A DNA stretch of 64,000 nucleotides from Anaerolineaceae bacterium (GCA_028818375.1 JAPPOB010000010.1:682001-746000); one strand, 5' to 3'; positions 54,131 to 64,000 are shown, counted from the stretch's first letter. The notes: generated from the letters alone by a model not told the origin. Numbers and translations are program-made.

Positions 54131-55198
54131 ATGGCCAACACCATAATGTCATTCGGCGATTCTGAGAGCCAGGTGGGTATCGTCGGCTATGGCGCTTACG
54201 TGCCGCGTTACCGCCTGCCCGGCAGCGAGATCGCGCGCATCTGGACGGGTGGCAGGGGCGGCAGCCCGGTACGCGAAAAAGCCGTCGCCGGCCTCGACGA
54301 GGACGTCATCACCATGTCCATCGAGGCGGCGCGCAACGCCATTGCCCGCGCCCGCATCAAGGCGGAGGAAATCTGCGCCGTCTGGGTGGGCAGCGAAAGC
54401 CATCCCTATGCCGTCAAGCCGAGCAGCACCGTCGTCGCCGAGAGCCTTGGCGCGACGCCGGCGGTGTTGGCCGCCGACCTCGAATTCGCCTGCAAGGCCG
54501 GCACCGAAGCCGTGCAGGCCTCCATCGGCATCATCGGCAGTGGCATGGGTCGTTACACACTCGCCATCGGCATGGATACGGCCCAGGGCCGACCCGGCGA
54601 CGAGCTCGAATACACGGCGGCCTCCGGCGGAGCGGCCTTCTTGCTCGGCCCGGCGGAATTGGCCTGTGCCCGCTTCCTGGGCAGCACCAGCTTCGTCACC
54701 GATACTCCCGATTTCTGGCGTCGGGAAGGCCAACCCTATCCCAGCCACGGGGACCGCTTCACCGGCGAACCGGCCTATTTCCACCACAGCATCAACGCGG
54801 GCCGCATGCTCATGGAGCGTATGGGGACCCAGGCCGGCGACTATGCCTGGGCGGTCTTTCACCAGCCCAACGTCAAGTTTCCGCAGCGCGCCGCCGGCAG
54901 CCTCGGTTTCAGTCCGGACCAGGTCAGCGCCGGACTGTTGGCCGGGGACATCGGCAACACCTACTCCGGCTCCTGCATGCTGGGGCTGACCGCCATTCTG
55001 GACGTCGCCGAACCCGGTGACCGCATCCTCATGGTCAGCTACGGCAGCGGCGCTGGTTCGGACGCCTTCGACCTGGAGGTCACGGAGCGGTTGCCAGGGA
55101 TGCGCGCGCGCGCGCCTGCCACTCGCGACTACATCGCCCGCCGCAGCGAGATCGATTACGCAACCTACACGCGTTTCCGCGGCAAGCTGAGGAACTGA
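54131..55198 (+). CDS. Hydroxymethylglutaryl-CoA synthase, archaeal type
   Basis: A 355-aa thiolase-fold enzyme that condenses acetoacetyl-CoA and acetyl-Co[36 protein letters not shown], the Cys nucleophile in [13 protein letters not shown], and [13 protein letters not shown] are typical of archaeal and some bacterial synthases. The extra residues [14 protein letters not shown] before the family start may derive from the inserted DNA upstream; GTG at 54173 is an alternative start. Archaeal-type synthases usually work in a complex with acetoacetyl-CoA thiolase and a DUF35 protein. A DUF35 remnant lies downstream but no thiolase gene is in the window. Confidence 0.9.
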   Translation: MANTIMSFGDSESQVGIVGYGAYVPRYRLPGSEIARIWTGGRGGSPVREKAVAGLDEDVITMSIEAARNAIARARIKAEEICAVWVGSESHPYAVKPSSTVVAESLGATPAVLAADLEFACKAGTEAVQASIGIIGSGMGRYTLAIGMDTAQGRPGDELEYTAASGGAAFLLGPAELACARFLGSTSFVTDTPDFWRREGQPYPSHGDRFTGEPAYFHHSINAGRMLMERMGTQAGDYAWAVFHQPNVKFPQRAAGSLGFSPDQVSAGLLAGDIGNTYSGSCMLGLTAILDVAEPGDRILMVSYGSGAGSDAFDLEVTERLPGMRARAPATRDYIARRSEIDYATYTRFRGKLRN

Positions 55199-55200
55199 AG

Positions 55201-56253
55201 ATGGGCGCCCTGAAACTGGGCATCGTCAGTTTCGCTCACGGGCACGTCCGCGTCTACGCTGACGTCATGCGCGACTTTGAAGACGCGCAGATCGTGGCCG
55301 CCTGGGACGACGATGAAGCGCGCGGTCGGCAGTGTTGCCAGGAATTCGGCATCGACTACGTGCCCGATCTGGAAGGTCTGCTGGGGCGGCAGGACCTGGA
55401 TGCGGTCTTCATCGCCAGCCCCACCAACCGGCATGCAGAGCATTGTCTCGCCGCCGCCCGCGCCGGGAAGCACATCCTGCTGCAAAAGCCGATGGCACTC
55501 AGCCTGGGGGACTGCGACGCCATCATTGTGGCCGTGGCGGACGCCGGCGTGAAATTCAGCCTCTGTTACCAGATGCGCGCCGATCCGGTCAACCGGCACA
55601 TGAAAGCGTTGCTGGACGAGCGCGCCATCGGTGTAGTGGCCGTCCTGCGGCGACGACACGCCATCCCCCTTCTGCTCAACCCGGATTTCACCCGGCCCGA
55701 CAACTGGCACATCGATCCTGCCCAGAACATGGGCATGTTTATGGACGACGCCTCCCATGCCGCCGATTTTCTCTACTGGATGCTGGGCGCGCCGGTCAGC
55801 GTCATGGCCGAGATCGACAATCTCGTCACGGAGGTTGCGCCCGACGACAACGGCGTCGCCATCTACCGCTTTGCCGGGGGCGAAATCGGCATCCTGTTCA
55901 ACAGCTCCACGACCCTCGCGGCGGAAAACACCACGGAAATCTATGGCAACGCGGGCAGCATCATCCAGAACCACGGCGACGTCCCCTCGGCCAACCTCCC
56001 CCAACTGCCTGGCGCAACTTCCCTGAAGGTCTGGCGTCAGGCGACCGGCGCATGGGAGATTCCGGAGTTTCCCCTGCGTCCCCACGGGGAACGAATCCGG
56101 GATGTGGCGCGACCGCTCGTCGACTACCTGCGCGGGCGCCGGGGCCCGCTGGCGACGGCCGCTGATGGCCGCGTCTGCATCGAGATGATCCTGGGGGCCT
56201 ACGAATCGGCGCGGACCGGACGTCGCGTGCGGCTTGGCGCACCCCGGCCATAA
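55201..56253 (+). CDS. Gfo/Idh/MocA family oxidoreductase inside the mevalonate cluster
   Basis: A 350-aa oxidoreductase with LGIVSFAHGHVRVYADV at the N terminus (glycine motif degenerate), LQKPMALS as the EKP-like motif, and MFMDDASHAADFLYWMLG containing the Asp/His pair. It starts 2 bases after the HMG-CoA synthase stop with GAGGA 7 bases upstream, so it is co-transcribed with the mevalonate genes despite having no obvious isoprenoid role. In similar clusters this place is taken by a thiolase gene. Substrate unknown. Confidence 0.87.
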   Translation: MGALKLGIVSFAHGHVRVYADVMRDFEDAQIVAAWDDDEARGRQCCQEFGIDYVPDLEGLLGRQDLDAVFIASPTNRHAEHCLAAARAGKHILLQKPMALSLGDCDAIIVAVADAGVKFSLCYQMRADPVNRHMKALLDERAIGVVAVLRRRHAIPLLLNPDFTRPDNWHIDPAQNMGMFMDDASHAADFLYWMLGAPVSVMAEIDNLVTEVAPDDNGVAIYRFAGGEIGILFNSSTTLAAENTTEIYGNAGSIIQNHGDVPSANLPQLPGATSLKVWRQATGAWEIPEFPLRPHGERIRDVARPLVDYLRGRRGPLATAADGRVCIEMILGAYESARTGRRVRLGAPRP

Positions 56254-56286
56254 TCCAGGTCCCGCCATCAACGGTATTTGCCAGTC

Positions 56287-56380
56287 ATTGTCAGCAATTG
56301 ACAGCGATTCGGCGCTGAACCGCCGAGTCTTGACAGCATTCGACAGCGTTTCAGCCATGCCTGAAAGGTAATGACAGTCA
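56287..56380 (+). repeat. Cluster of short GACAGC repeats
   Basis: The 179-base spacer after the oxidoreductase gene holds several related words: TTGTCAGC (56288), ATTGACAGC (56297), CTTGACAGC (56329), ATTCGACAGC (56338) and TGACAGTCA (56372). The first two also form an inverted repeat, TGTCA-gcaat-TGACA. It could be a multi-site operator or a degraded element; too short and irregular to be a CRISPR array. Confidence 0.4.
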
Positions 56381-56432
56381 ACTTCGTGCAGGATAGGGGC
56401 AGGTCAGCGGGAAACGAAACGGGACGAATTCA

Positions 56433-56600
56433 ATGCAAATTGCGGGGAACTGGCGGCTCAGGGAACAGCGTTATCGACTGCTGGGATTTCGCCAGCGCGA
56501 TGGCAAGACGGGCCTGCAGCGACGCCGGCAGATCGCGAGTCCCCGTCAGAATCCAGTATCGGACCGAATGCCGCAACACCAGCTACTGGCCGTAGAATGA
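56433..56600 (+). pseudogene. N-terminal fragment of a DUF35 (Zn-ribbon/OB-fold) gene, frame-disrupted
   Basis: A 55-codon frame starting MQIAGNWRLREQRYRLLG, the typical N-terminal helix of DUF35 partners of thiolase/HMG-CoA synthase. The four-Cys zinc ribbon expected next is absent in this frame. In the +1 frame at 56515-56571 a degenerate ribbon is readable (CSDAG, VPVR, TEC) with only two of the four Cys. The frame ends in TGA overlapping the ATG of the OB-fold part in the third frame. Two frame changes inside one gene indicate decay or a sequence error; I prefer decay because ribbon Cys codons are also lost. Confidence 0.5.
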
Positions 56601-56893
56601 TCCCCGGTCCCGCGCCGGATGCGGAGCAGGTCCGCTTTGCCGGCACCGGCGAGATCTACAGTTTCACAACGCTGAACAATCCCCCCGCCGGCTTTGAGGA
56701 CCAGTCCCCCTACACGCTGGCGCTCGTTCGCCTCGACGAAGGCCCCCTGGTCACCACCCAATTGACAGACCTTGTCGAAGCACCGCGGATCGGTGATCGG
56801 GTCGAAATGGTGACGCGGCGCCTTTACAGCGACGGCGACAGCGGCGCGATCACCTACGGCTACAAGTTCCGCCCCCTGCTGCAACACAAGTGA
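56597..56893 (+). CDS. DUF35 OB-fold domain protein (C-terminal part), thiolase/HMG-CoA synthase partner
   Basis: A 98-aa frame: FAGTGEIYSFTTLNNPPAGFE, PYTLALVRLDEGPLVTTQLTD and GDRVEMVTRRLYSDGD form the OB-fold that binds CoA in archaeal acetoacetyl-CoA thiolase/HMG-CoA synthase complexes. The N-terminal zinc ribbon and helix lie upstream in other frames. The ATG overlaps the stop of the upstream fragment, so limited coupling is possible. Whether this half alone works is unknown. It is the last gene of the mevalonate cluster and faces the hppA terminator. Confidence 0.75.
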   Translation: MIPGPAPDAEQVRFAGTGEIYSFTTLNNPPAGFEDQSPYTLALVRLDEGPLVTTQLTDLVEAPRIGDRVEMVTRRLYSDGDSGAITYGYKFRPLLQHK

Positions 56894-56899
56894 CCTGAC

Positions 56900-56935
56900 A
56901 AAAAAACGGGCGACCCCCTCAATCAGGGCCGCCCG
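56900..56935 (-). terminator. Rho-independent terminator of hppA
   Basis: On the minus strand CGGGCGGCCCT and AGGGGGTCGCCCG form a GC-rich stem around GATTG, followed directly by seven T residues. It lies 25 bases past the hppA stop codon. It is the only classic hairpin-plus-T-run terminator I recognise in the window. Confidence 0.8.
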
Positions 56936-56960
56936 CCGCTTCCCGTTTTCCTGAATCTCG

Positions 56961-59069
<2,109 letters not shown>

Positions 59070-59132
59070 GCCTCGCCCCCCGCCTGAATCTCCGCCTGGC
59101 CACCGTGGATGGTAGCCGAAGCCGGGTCTGTT

Positions 59133-59138
59133 TACAAT
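59133..59138 (+). promoter_or_regulatory. Probable -10 element (TACAAT) of yraN-miaA
   Basis: TACAAT 42 bases before the yraN ATG at 59181, in the spacer divergent from hppA. No convincing -35. Confidence 0.35.
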
Positions 59139-59180
59139 CCCGCTGCCCGTGACAGGCAGGAGCAGAATCCCTTCGACGGC

Positions 59181-59534
59181 ATGCAAACGCAACGGACCGG
59201 ACGCATGGGCGAAACGCTTGCCGCGCGCTATCTGCAGCGGCGCGGCTATGACATTCTCGCCAGCAACTGGCGCTGCCCCCGCGGTGAACTGGACATCGTG
59301 GCCCGCATCGGCGGCAAACTGGTCTTTCTGGAAGTGCGCACCCGCCGCCGGTCCGACACCGAAGAGGCCTTCGCCAGCATCACGGCCCGCAAGCGCGAGC
59401 GCTTGCTCGCCGCGATTCACGAATGGCTGGAGAGCAACCGGCAGCTGGACACCGACTGGCAGGTGGACGTAATAGGGGTCGCCCTGGGCCAGCGACCAAG
59501 AATAGATCATGTCGAAGACGCGCTGGACTGGTAA
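59181..59534 (+). CDS. yraN: YraN/UPF0102 family nuclease-like protein
   Basis: A 117-aa protein with the family N terminus GRMGETLAARYLQRRGYDIL and the nuclease-like core CPRGELDIVARIGGKLVFLEVRT, which corresponds to the D...ExK pattern of endonuclease-like folds. The family is small, widespread and of uncertain role, with a proposed DNA-processing function. Start at ATG 59181; an AGGAG stands too far upstream to decide, and ATG 59205 is possible. It overlaps miaA by 26 bases, so the two are coupled. Confidence 0.85.
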   Translation: MQTQRTGRMGETLAARYLQRRGYDILASNWRCPRGELDIVARIGGKLVFLEVRTRRRSDTEEAFASITARKRERLLAAIHEWLESNRQLDTDWQVDVIGVALGQRPRIDHVEDALDW

Positions 59535-60453
59535 GGCCCCGCTGCTCGTCATCCTGGGCGCCACGGCGACCGGCAAAACCGGGCTCGCCCTGCAGCTGGC
59601 GGAGAGCCTTGATGGAGAGATCGTCGGCGCGGACAGCCGCCAGATTTACCGCGGTATGGACATCGGCACGGCCAAACCTAATGCCGAACAGCGCGCGCGC
59701 GTCAGGCATCATCTGGTGGACATCGCCGATCCGGATGAAAATCCGGGCCTGGCGACTATCCAGGGCCTGGCCAACGCGGCCATCGCAGACATTCAGCGCC
59801 GGGGGCGCCTGCCCCTGCTGGTCGGGGGGACCGGACAATACCTGAGCGCCATCGTCGAGGGCTGGCGCATACCTGAAGTGCCGCCCAATGAGACCCTGCG
59901 CAGTGAGCTGGAGGACTACGCCCGCAGACAGGGAAGCATGGCGCTGCATCGACGGCTCGTCGAGGTCGATCCGGCGACCGCCGCCAGGACTCATCCCAAC
60001 AATGTGCGACGGGTGGTTCGCTCACTGGAAGTCTGGCATGCTACCGGCAGTGCCATCAGTGAGCAGCAAAAACGGCTTCCGCCACTATGGAAAGTCCTGC
60101 AACTCGGCCTGCAACTTGAACGCGGCGCGCTGTACGCGCGCGCCGACCAGCGCTTTGATGCCATGATCGAGGCCGGCTTGGTGGGCGAAGTGCGGGACCT
60201 GTTGCGGGCCGGCTATTCACGCGACCTGCCGTCGATGAGCGGTCTGGGCTACCGGCAGTTGGCCGCCCATCTCCTGGATGGTCTGCCGCTGCCGGAGGCC
60301 ATCGCTGCGGCAAGGACGGCGACGCACGACTTCATCAGGCGTCAACTCACCTGGTTTCGCGGCCATCACGCGGACATTCGCTGGCTTGATGCCGCCTCAC
60401 TGGATGCACAGGCAATTGCAGGTGACTTGCGGCGCTGGCTCGCGGACGCCTGA
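59509..60453 (+). CDS. miaA: tRNA dimethylallyltransferase
   Basis: A 314-aa enzyme that adds a dimethylallyl group to A37 of tRNAs reading UNN codons. P-loop GATATGKTGLA, ADSRQIYRGMDIGTAKP, HHLVDIADPDENPGLA and VGGTGQYLSAIVEG are diagnostic, as are NNVRRVVRSLEVWHATG and GYRQLAAHLLDG in the second half. Its isoprenoid substrate, dimethylallyl diphosphate, would come from the mevalonate pathway encoded about 3-8 kb upstream. Converges on the amidohydrolase gene after 9 bases. Confidence 0.95.
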   Translation: MSKTRWTGKAPLLVILGATATGKTGLALQLAESLDGEIVGADSRQIYRGMDIGTAKPNAEQRARVRHHLVDIADPDENPGLATIQGLANAAIADIQRRGRLPLLVGGTGQYLSAIVEGWRIPEVPPNETLRSELEDYARRQGSMALHRRLVEVDPATAARTHPNNVRRVVRSLEVWHATGSAISEQQKRLPPLWKVLQLGLQLERGALYARADQRFDAMIEAGLVGEVRDLLRAGYSRDLPSMSGLGYRQLAAHLLDGLPLPEAIAAARTATHDFIRRQLTWFRGHHADIRWLDAASLDAQAIAGDLRRWLADA

Positions 60454-60462
60454 AAGCCTCTG

Positions 60463-62442
60463 TCAAACGCCGTGCATTTCCGGATAGTCTGCCAAAATTG
60501 TGTCTTTCGGATCTGCACCAAGGATTTCCAGCATGTCGGCAATCCGCGCCGCCTTGACCTTGGCATCTTCCGCCGACCAGGTGCGGCTCTTCAGTTCCAG
60601 ATAGGTCTGTTCGCCCGGCGGGTCGGTGAAGCGGTCCACGTTGATATAAAACAGCACGCCCTGGTAGTGAATGTGCCAGCGGCGCCGGTCCTTTTCCAGC
60701 GCCCGTTCGGCGGAAGGGCGGAAATATTCGCGGTAGAAGCGCAGGGGGCGGTCCGCCCGTGCGTAAAAGCGCGAATGTGACAATCGAACGGCCGTGCCGT
60801 AACTGTCGATCTTGTTGAGCCGCATCAGGGTCAGCCGGCTGCGGGTGGAGACGACCTGCCCGTCCAAATCCAGTTCATCGTCTTCGCGATACCGCAGTCG
60901 GCCGTCCGACTCGTCCTCAAAACTGAACCAGGTGTCGTACTGGCGGTAGTGCACCTCTTTCAGCACGTCAACGTCCTCGCAGCCCAGCAATTGCGCCAGC
61001 GCGGACCCGTCCTGCAACACCAGCTTGGCCTGCACTTCGAAACTCTCGCCGCGTTCCATACCCTGGGTCACTGTAAGCAGCTTGGACAATACGTCTCCGG
61101 TGTTCGCCCGCAGAAAGTCGTCGATGCTGGAAGCCAGGGTCTGCGCCTGTTCAAGCAGTTCCGCCTCAACCAGAGTCAGCAACTCGCGCTCGCGCATCAG
61201 CCAGCGACCGTGACATATCACGTGGGCCACGTCCGTGCTCTTGGCGGCATAGACGATTTGCGAATACACGGCGTCCTCGCTGCGGCCGAATTGGGGCATG
61301 TTGTGAGACCGGCGCGCATCCATGACGACCACGTCGGCCAGTTTGCCAGGCTCCAGACTGCCGACCTGGTCTCCCAGGAAGAGCGCCTCCGCGCCCTGGC
61401 GGGTCGCCATCAGCAGGGCCTGACGGGCCGGCAGCGTGGTCGGGTCATTGGCGGCCGTCTTGGCCAGAATGGCGGCCAGGCGCACTTCCTCCAGCATGTC
61501 GAGGTCGTTATTGCTGGCCGGTCCGTCCGTGCCGATGCCCACCGCGATCCCGGCATTCAGCATGGCGCTGACGGGTGCGATGCCGCTGGCCAGCTTCAAA
61601 TTGCTGGTGGGGCAATGCGCGATGCTGCAGTCATGCGCCTTTAGCGCGCGCATTTCGCCGGGGTCAATGTGGACGCAATGGGCTGCCAAAACCTTCGCCT
61701 GCAACAGGCCGGTTTCCGCCACCTGTTCCACGACGCGACGGCCATGTTGTTTCAGACTGTCCTCCAGCTCCTGGCGGGTTTCGGCAATGTGGATGAGCAG
61801 CGGCGCATCGAATTCCAGTGCGAGGGCCGTACATTGTTCCAGCAATTCCCGCGTGCTGGAATAGGGCGCGTGCGGCGCCACGGCCGGCGTGATTCGTTCA
61901 TGCCCCTGCCAGTCTTCGATGAAGCGTCTGGCGCGCGCCAGGCTGATTTCGTAACTCTCCGCATCCGGCGTCGGGAAACGCAGTACGCTCTGACCGAGCA
62001 CGGCGCGCATGCCGGCTTCAGCCGTGACCTCGGCGATGACCTCCTCGAAATAGTACATGTCGGCAAAGGTTGTGATACCGCTGCGGATTTGCTCGACACA
62101 GGCGAGGCGCGTCCCCAGACGGCAAAAGTCCGGGTTGACAAACTCGCGCTCCGTCGGCATCACGTAACCCATCAACCACACGTCGAGTCGCAGGTCATCG
62201 GCCAGACCCCGAAGCAGGGTCATGGGCACGTGGGTGTGCGCGTTCACCAGGCCCGGCAAAATGTACTGGTCGCTGCAATCGAGAACCTCGTGCGCCCGGC
62301 AACTGTCCAGCAAGACTTCGCGCGGGGCCACGGCCACAATGTGTTTGCCGCGAATGGCGACAGCGCCATCGGGATATATTGAGAAGGTGTCGTCCATGGT
62401 AACGACGGTGCCGCCGGACAGAATCAGATCGACTCGCTCCAT
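60463..62442 (-). CDS. Amidohydrolase (MtaD/SAH deaminase-like) fused to a CYTH-like domain
   Basis: A 659-aa fusion. Residues about 1-430 are a TRZ/ATZ-MtaD amidohydrolase: metal His in NAHTHVPMTLLRG, His in IHIAETRQE, His in AAHCVHIDP, and Asp in IGTDGPASNND. Related enzymes deaminate 5'-methylthioadenosine and S-adenosylhomocysteine. Residues about 465-655 look like a CYTH (triphosphate tunnel) domain: SFEVQAKLVL (Glu...Lys near the start), GRLRYREDDELD with two Arg, and YLELKSRTWSAEDAK. ATG 62442 is chosen as start because it begins MERVDLILSGG; the longer frame has no family similarity. A perfect TATAAT lies 33 bases upstream. Confidence 0.85.
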   Translation of the reverse strand: MERVDLILSGGTVVTMDDTFSIYPDGAVAIRGKHIVAVAPREVLLDSCRAHEVLDCSDQYILPGLVNAHTHVPMTLLRGLADDLRLDVWLMGYVMPTEREFVNPDFCRLGTRLACVEQIRSGITTFADMYYFEEVIAEVTAEAGMRAVLGQSVLRFPTPDAESYEISLARARRFIEDWQGHERITPAVAPHAPYSSTRELLEQCTALALEFDAPLLIHIAETRQELEDSLKQHGRRVVEQVAETGLLQAKVLAAHCVHIDPGEMRALKAHDCSIAHCPTSNLKLASGIAPVSAMLNAGIAVGIGTDGPASNNDLDMLEEVRLAAILAKTAANDPTTLPARQALLMATRQGAEALFLGDQVGSLEPGKLADVVVMDARRSHNMPQFGRSEDAVYSQIVYAAKSTDVAHVICHGRWLMRERELLTLVEAELLEQAQTLASSIDDFLRANTGDVLSKLLTVTQGMERGESFEVQAKLVLQDGSALAQLLGCEDVDVLKEVHYRQYDTWFSFEDESDGRLRYREDDELDLDGQVVSTRSRLTLMRLNKIDSYGTAVRLSHSRFYARADRPLRFYREYFRPSAERALEKDRRRWHIHYQGVLFYINVDRFTDPPGEQTYLELKSRTWSAEDAKVKAARIADMLEILGADPKDTILADYPEMHGV

Positions 62443-62475
62443 TGCATCGTCCTCGCAGTCACCGGGATTTGCGTA

Positions 62476-62481
62476 ATTATA
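62476..62481 (-). promoter_or_regulatory. -10 element (TATAAT) of the amidohydrolase-CYTH gene
   Basis: Perfect TATAAT on the minus strand, 33 bases before the ATG at 62442, in the divergent spacer with the gene at 62527. No good -35 is seen. Confidence 0.4.
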
Positions 62482-62526
62482 GTGCTGCTGTAGACTCCTG
62501 CATATCACTTGCGACAGGGGGCAGGG

Positions 62527-64000
62527 ATGTCGCGCAAGGTCCAGGAAAATTTGTTGCACAGCGTTGAACTGGCACTGGTCGGCCTGTTCTTCGTTCAGGC
62601 CCTGCGACGGCTCCCCGGCCTGCTGCTCAATCAGGGGGTTCTGACTGGCATTCCCGGCAGCACAGGCCTGACGGGCGTGGAAGCGCTGTTTCTGCTACTC
62701 ATGCTTCTGCTTCCCCTGCTGGCCCAGGCGCGCAGTCGCTCCCGTCTTGCGCTTCCCGTCTGTGTCGTTTTTGTGGCACTTGCGCGCGCCCTTCCGGCCC
62801 TTGTGCCAGAAGTATCGCAAGTTGTCGTCAGTGCCGCCGTTATCGCCGGCGGACTGGCCTGCATTGTGTTGCTCCTCCAGCGCCGGGTCATGCATTTTCC
62901 GCCATTGATGCTGCTGGGACTGGCGGCGGACCAGGTCGTGCGGGCTGCGGGCAACACGCTGGACATTTCCTGGACCGCCGCTTGGAGCGGCCCCCAACTG
63001 TTGCTTTCGGCGCTGGCAATCGCGGCGACCGTCTTGCTGGCCCGTCGTTTTCAGGAGTCAATTCTGGCGGAAGTCACGGCACAGCAGGGTCTGGTTACGG
63101 CTCAGGGCGCTGCCGGAATCGGCGCCCTGCTTTTCTTGCAATTGACGCTTCTGTCCTTGCCAAACGCCATCGCGGCGCGCAGCGCTGCGTCGCTACAGTT
63201 GCTCACTCCCGCCCTGGTGGGCGCTACCCTCTTGCCCCTGTTGCCCCCTTTCCGAAACCTGGGCCGCGTTTTGCTGCAAGCCTTTTACGGCGGCCTGCGG
63301 GGCTGGCTATGGCTGGCGCTGACGGCGCTGCTGCTGATTATCGGACTGCGTCTGGAAGGGATTGCCGCAGCCACGGCGCTCGTGCTTTTGCAGTTCGCCG
63401 TCAGTTTGACCTGGTGGTGGTTGCAGCGCCCGTTGGAAGAAGGCGATCGCGACTTCAACGGCATCGCGCTGGCCGGCGCCCTGCTGGTCACTGTCCTGTT
63501 GCTCGCCATTGATTTCTTCACCGTTGCCTCGCCTCTGAACGCCGCTCTTTTCGCCCCGAATGGCGAAACCCTCGACCTGGCGGGTCGCATGCTACTCGGT
63601 ATCCGCGGCCTGGGTTGGGCCATCCTCCTGCTGGCCCTGATTCTGACGGCCCTGCCTATGACACGCTCCAGTCTCCGCACGGCATGGGCCCGTGAATCCA
63701 CCGACCTCGGGCTGGTCCCCTTGACCCTGCTGATCGCCGCGATCGTGGCCGGAATTGCCTTCACACGGCCCCAACCCGCGGCGAATGCCCCGGGCGGAAC
63801 GACCTTCCGCGTCGCCTCCTGGAATCTGGAGGCGGATGCCATTGCGTCGGATGAAGCTTCACTGGAGAGTGTTGCCCAAAGTATCGCGGCCAGCGGCGCC
63901 GATTTTGTCCTGTTGCAAAACGTCGACGCCGGGCGCAACGCCAGTTACTGGGTCGACCAGGCCTGGTGGCTGGCCCGACGACTGGGCATGCAACATGGCT
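62527..64000 (+). CDS. Polytopic membrane protein with C-terminal endonuclease/exonuclease/phosphatase domain (3' end outside window)
   Basis: The frame is open for 491 codons to the window edge without a stop. Starting MSRKVQENLLHSVELALVG, it has about ten hydrophobic segments, for example LTGVEALFLLLMLLLPLLAQ and LALTALLLIIGLRLEG, reaching to about residue 415. Then a soluble segment TFRVASWNLEADA begins an endonuclease/exonuclease/phosphatase-fold domain (SWNLE near its start, ADFVLLQNVDAG as the second motif, where the usual Glu is replaced by Asn or Asp). GGGGGCAGGG precedes the ATG. In known proteins this combination occurs in membrane-tethered phosphodiesterases or phosphatases, but the role here is open. 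Confidence 0.8.
   Translation, partial: MSRKVQENLLHSVELALVGLFFVQALRRLPGLLLNQGVLTGIPGSTGLTGVEALFLLLMLLLPLLAQARSRSRLALPVCVVFVALARALPALVPEVSQVVVSAAVIAGGLACIVLLLQRRVMHFPPLMLLGLAADQVVRAAGNTLDISWTAAWSGPQLLLSALAIAATVLLARRFQESILAEVTAQQGLVTAQGAAGIGALLFLQLTLLSLPNAIAARSAASLQLLTPALVGATLLPLLPPFRNLGRVLLQAFYGGLRGWLWLALTALLLIIGLRLEGIAAATALVLLQFAVSLTWWWLQRPLEEGDRDFNGIALAGALLVTVLLLAIDFFTVASPLNAALFAPNGETLDLAGRMLLGIRGLGWAILLLALILTALPMTRSSLRTAWARESTDLGLVPLTLLIAAIVAGIAFTRPQPAANAPGGTTFRVASWNLEADAIASDEASLESVAQSIAASGADFVLLQNVDAGRNASYWVDQAWWLARRLGMQHG

Noticed and set aside
55103..55114. GC dinucleotide tract as a microsatellite
   Set aside because: Very short and inside the coding end of HMG-CoA synthase; ordinary for this GC content.
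56287..56380. CRISPR array candidate
   Set aside because: The repeats are 8-10 bases, irregularly spaced and divergent, with no spacers of constant length and no cas genes.

Overview
The window is gene-dense, high-GC bacterial chromosome with about 53 protein genes, no rRNA or tRNA gene that I can see, no CRISPR array and no recognisable insertion sequence. The set of genes points to Chloroflexota (Caldilineae/Anaerolineae-like). The signs are alaS, then a membrane 'baseplate J-like' gene, then ruvX; a mevalonate cluster with class II HMG-CoA reductase, archaeal-type HMG-CoA synthase and a DUF35 partner; a membrane pyrophosphatase; and many Gfo/Idh/MocA and phytanoyl-CoA dioxygenase-type genes. 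This assignment is an inference from gene content and was not computed.

Layout. 1-10.4 kb: housekeeping genes (alaS 3' end, baseplate-J-like protein, ruvX, amidase, mltG, pyrimidine-nucleoside phosphorylase, S9 peptidase, nucleotide-sugar epimerase). 10.4-33.7 kb: a sugar-acid and pentose catabolic island. It holds rhaI/rhaB; an arabinose-type operon araB-araD-GH4-FucI/AraA-fold isomerase; uxaC; a sulfatase-dioxygenase-alcohol dehydrogenase operon; uxaE plus an SDR; uxaA; and an oxidative (Weimberg-like) pentose route made of SDR, FAH-family dehydratase, YjhG/YagF dehydratase and 2-oxoglutarate-semialdehyde dehydrogenase. 33.7-37.6 kb: a heterodimeric ABC exporter. 37.7-48.7 kb: more sugar genes (aldo-keto reductase, a 96-aa unknown protein coupled to a dioxygenase, dgoD, and a five-gene operon of TIM-barrel protein, two tandem Gfo/Idh/MocA paralogues, an SDR epimerase and a class V PLP enzyme), then ftcD and another Gfo/Idh/MocA gene. 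48.7-51.3 kb: an AONS/KBL-family PLP enzyme, a small membrane protein and a polysaccharide deacetylase. 51.3-56.9 kb: the mevalonate cluster, interrupted by an AT-rich DNA methyltransferase-nuclease fusion gene and ending in what looks like a frame-disrupted DUF35 gene. 56.9-64 kb: hppA, yraN, miaA, an amidohydrolase-CYTH fusion, and a polytopic membrane protein running into an endonuclease/exonuclease/phosphatase domain cut by the window edge.

Together the sugar genes would send rhamnose, arabinose/xylose, glucuronate/galacturonate and galactonate into central metabolism. The mix of rhamnose, uronate, pentose and sulfatase functions fits use of sulfated plant or algal heteropolysaccharides, but no polysaccharide lyase, sugar ABC importer or transcription regulator lies in the window.

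The items most worth a second look are the single-gene methyltransferase-nuclease fusion in the mevalonate cluster, the damaged DUF35 gene with no thiolase beside it, the MtaD-CYTH fusion, the 96-aa protein coupled to a dioxygenase, and the unassigned five-gene sugar operon. Many start sites were set by ribosome-binding sites and include GTG and TTG codons. Nearly all convergent genes are separated by fewer than 10 bases or overlap.
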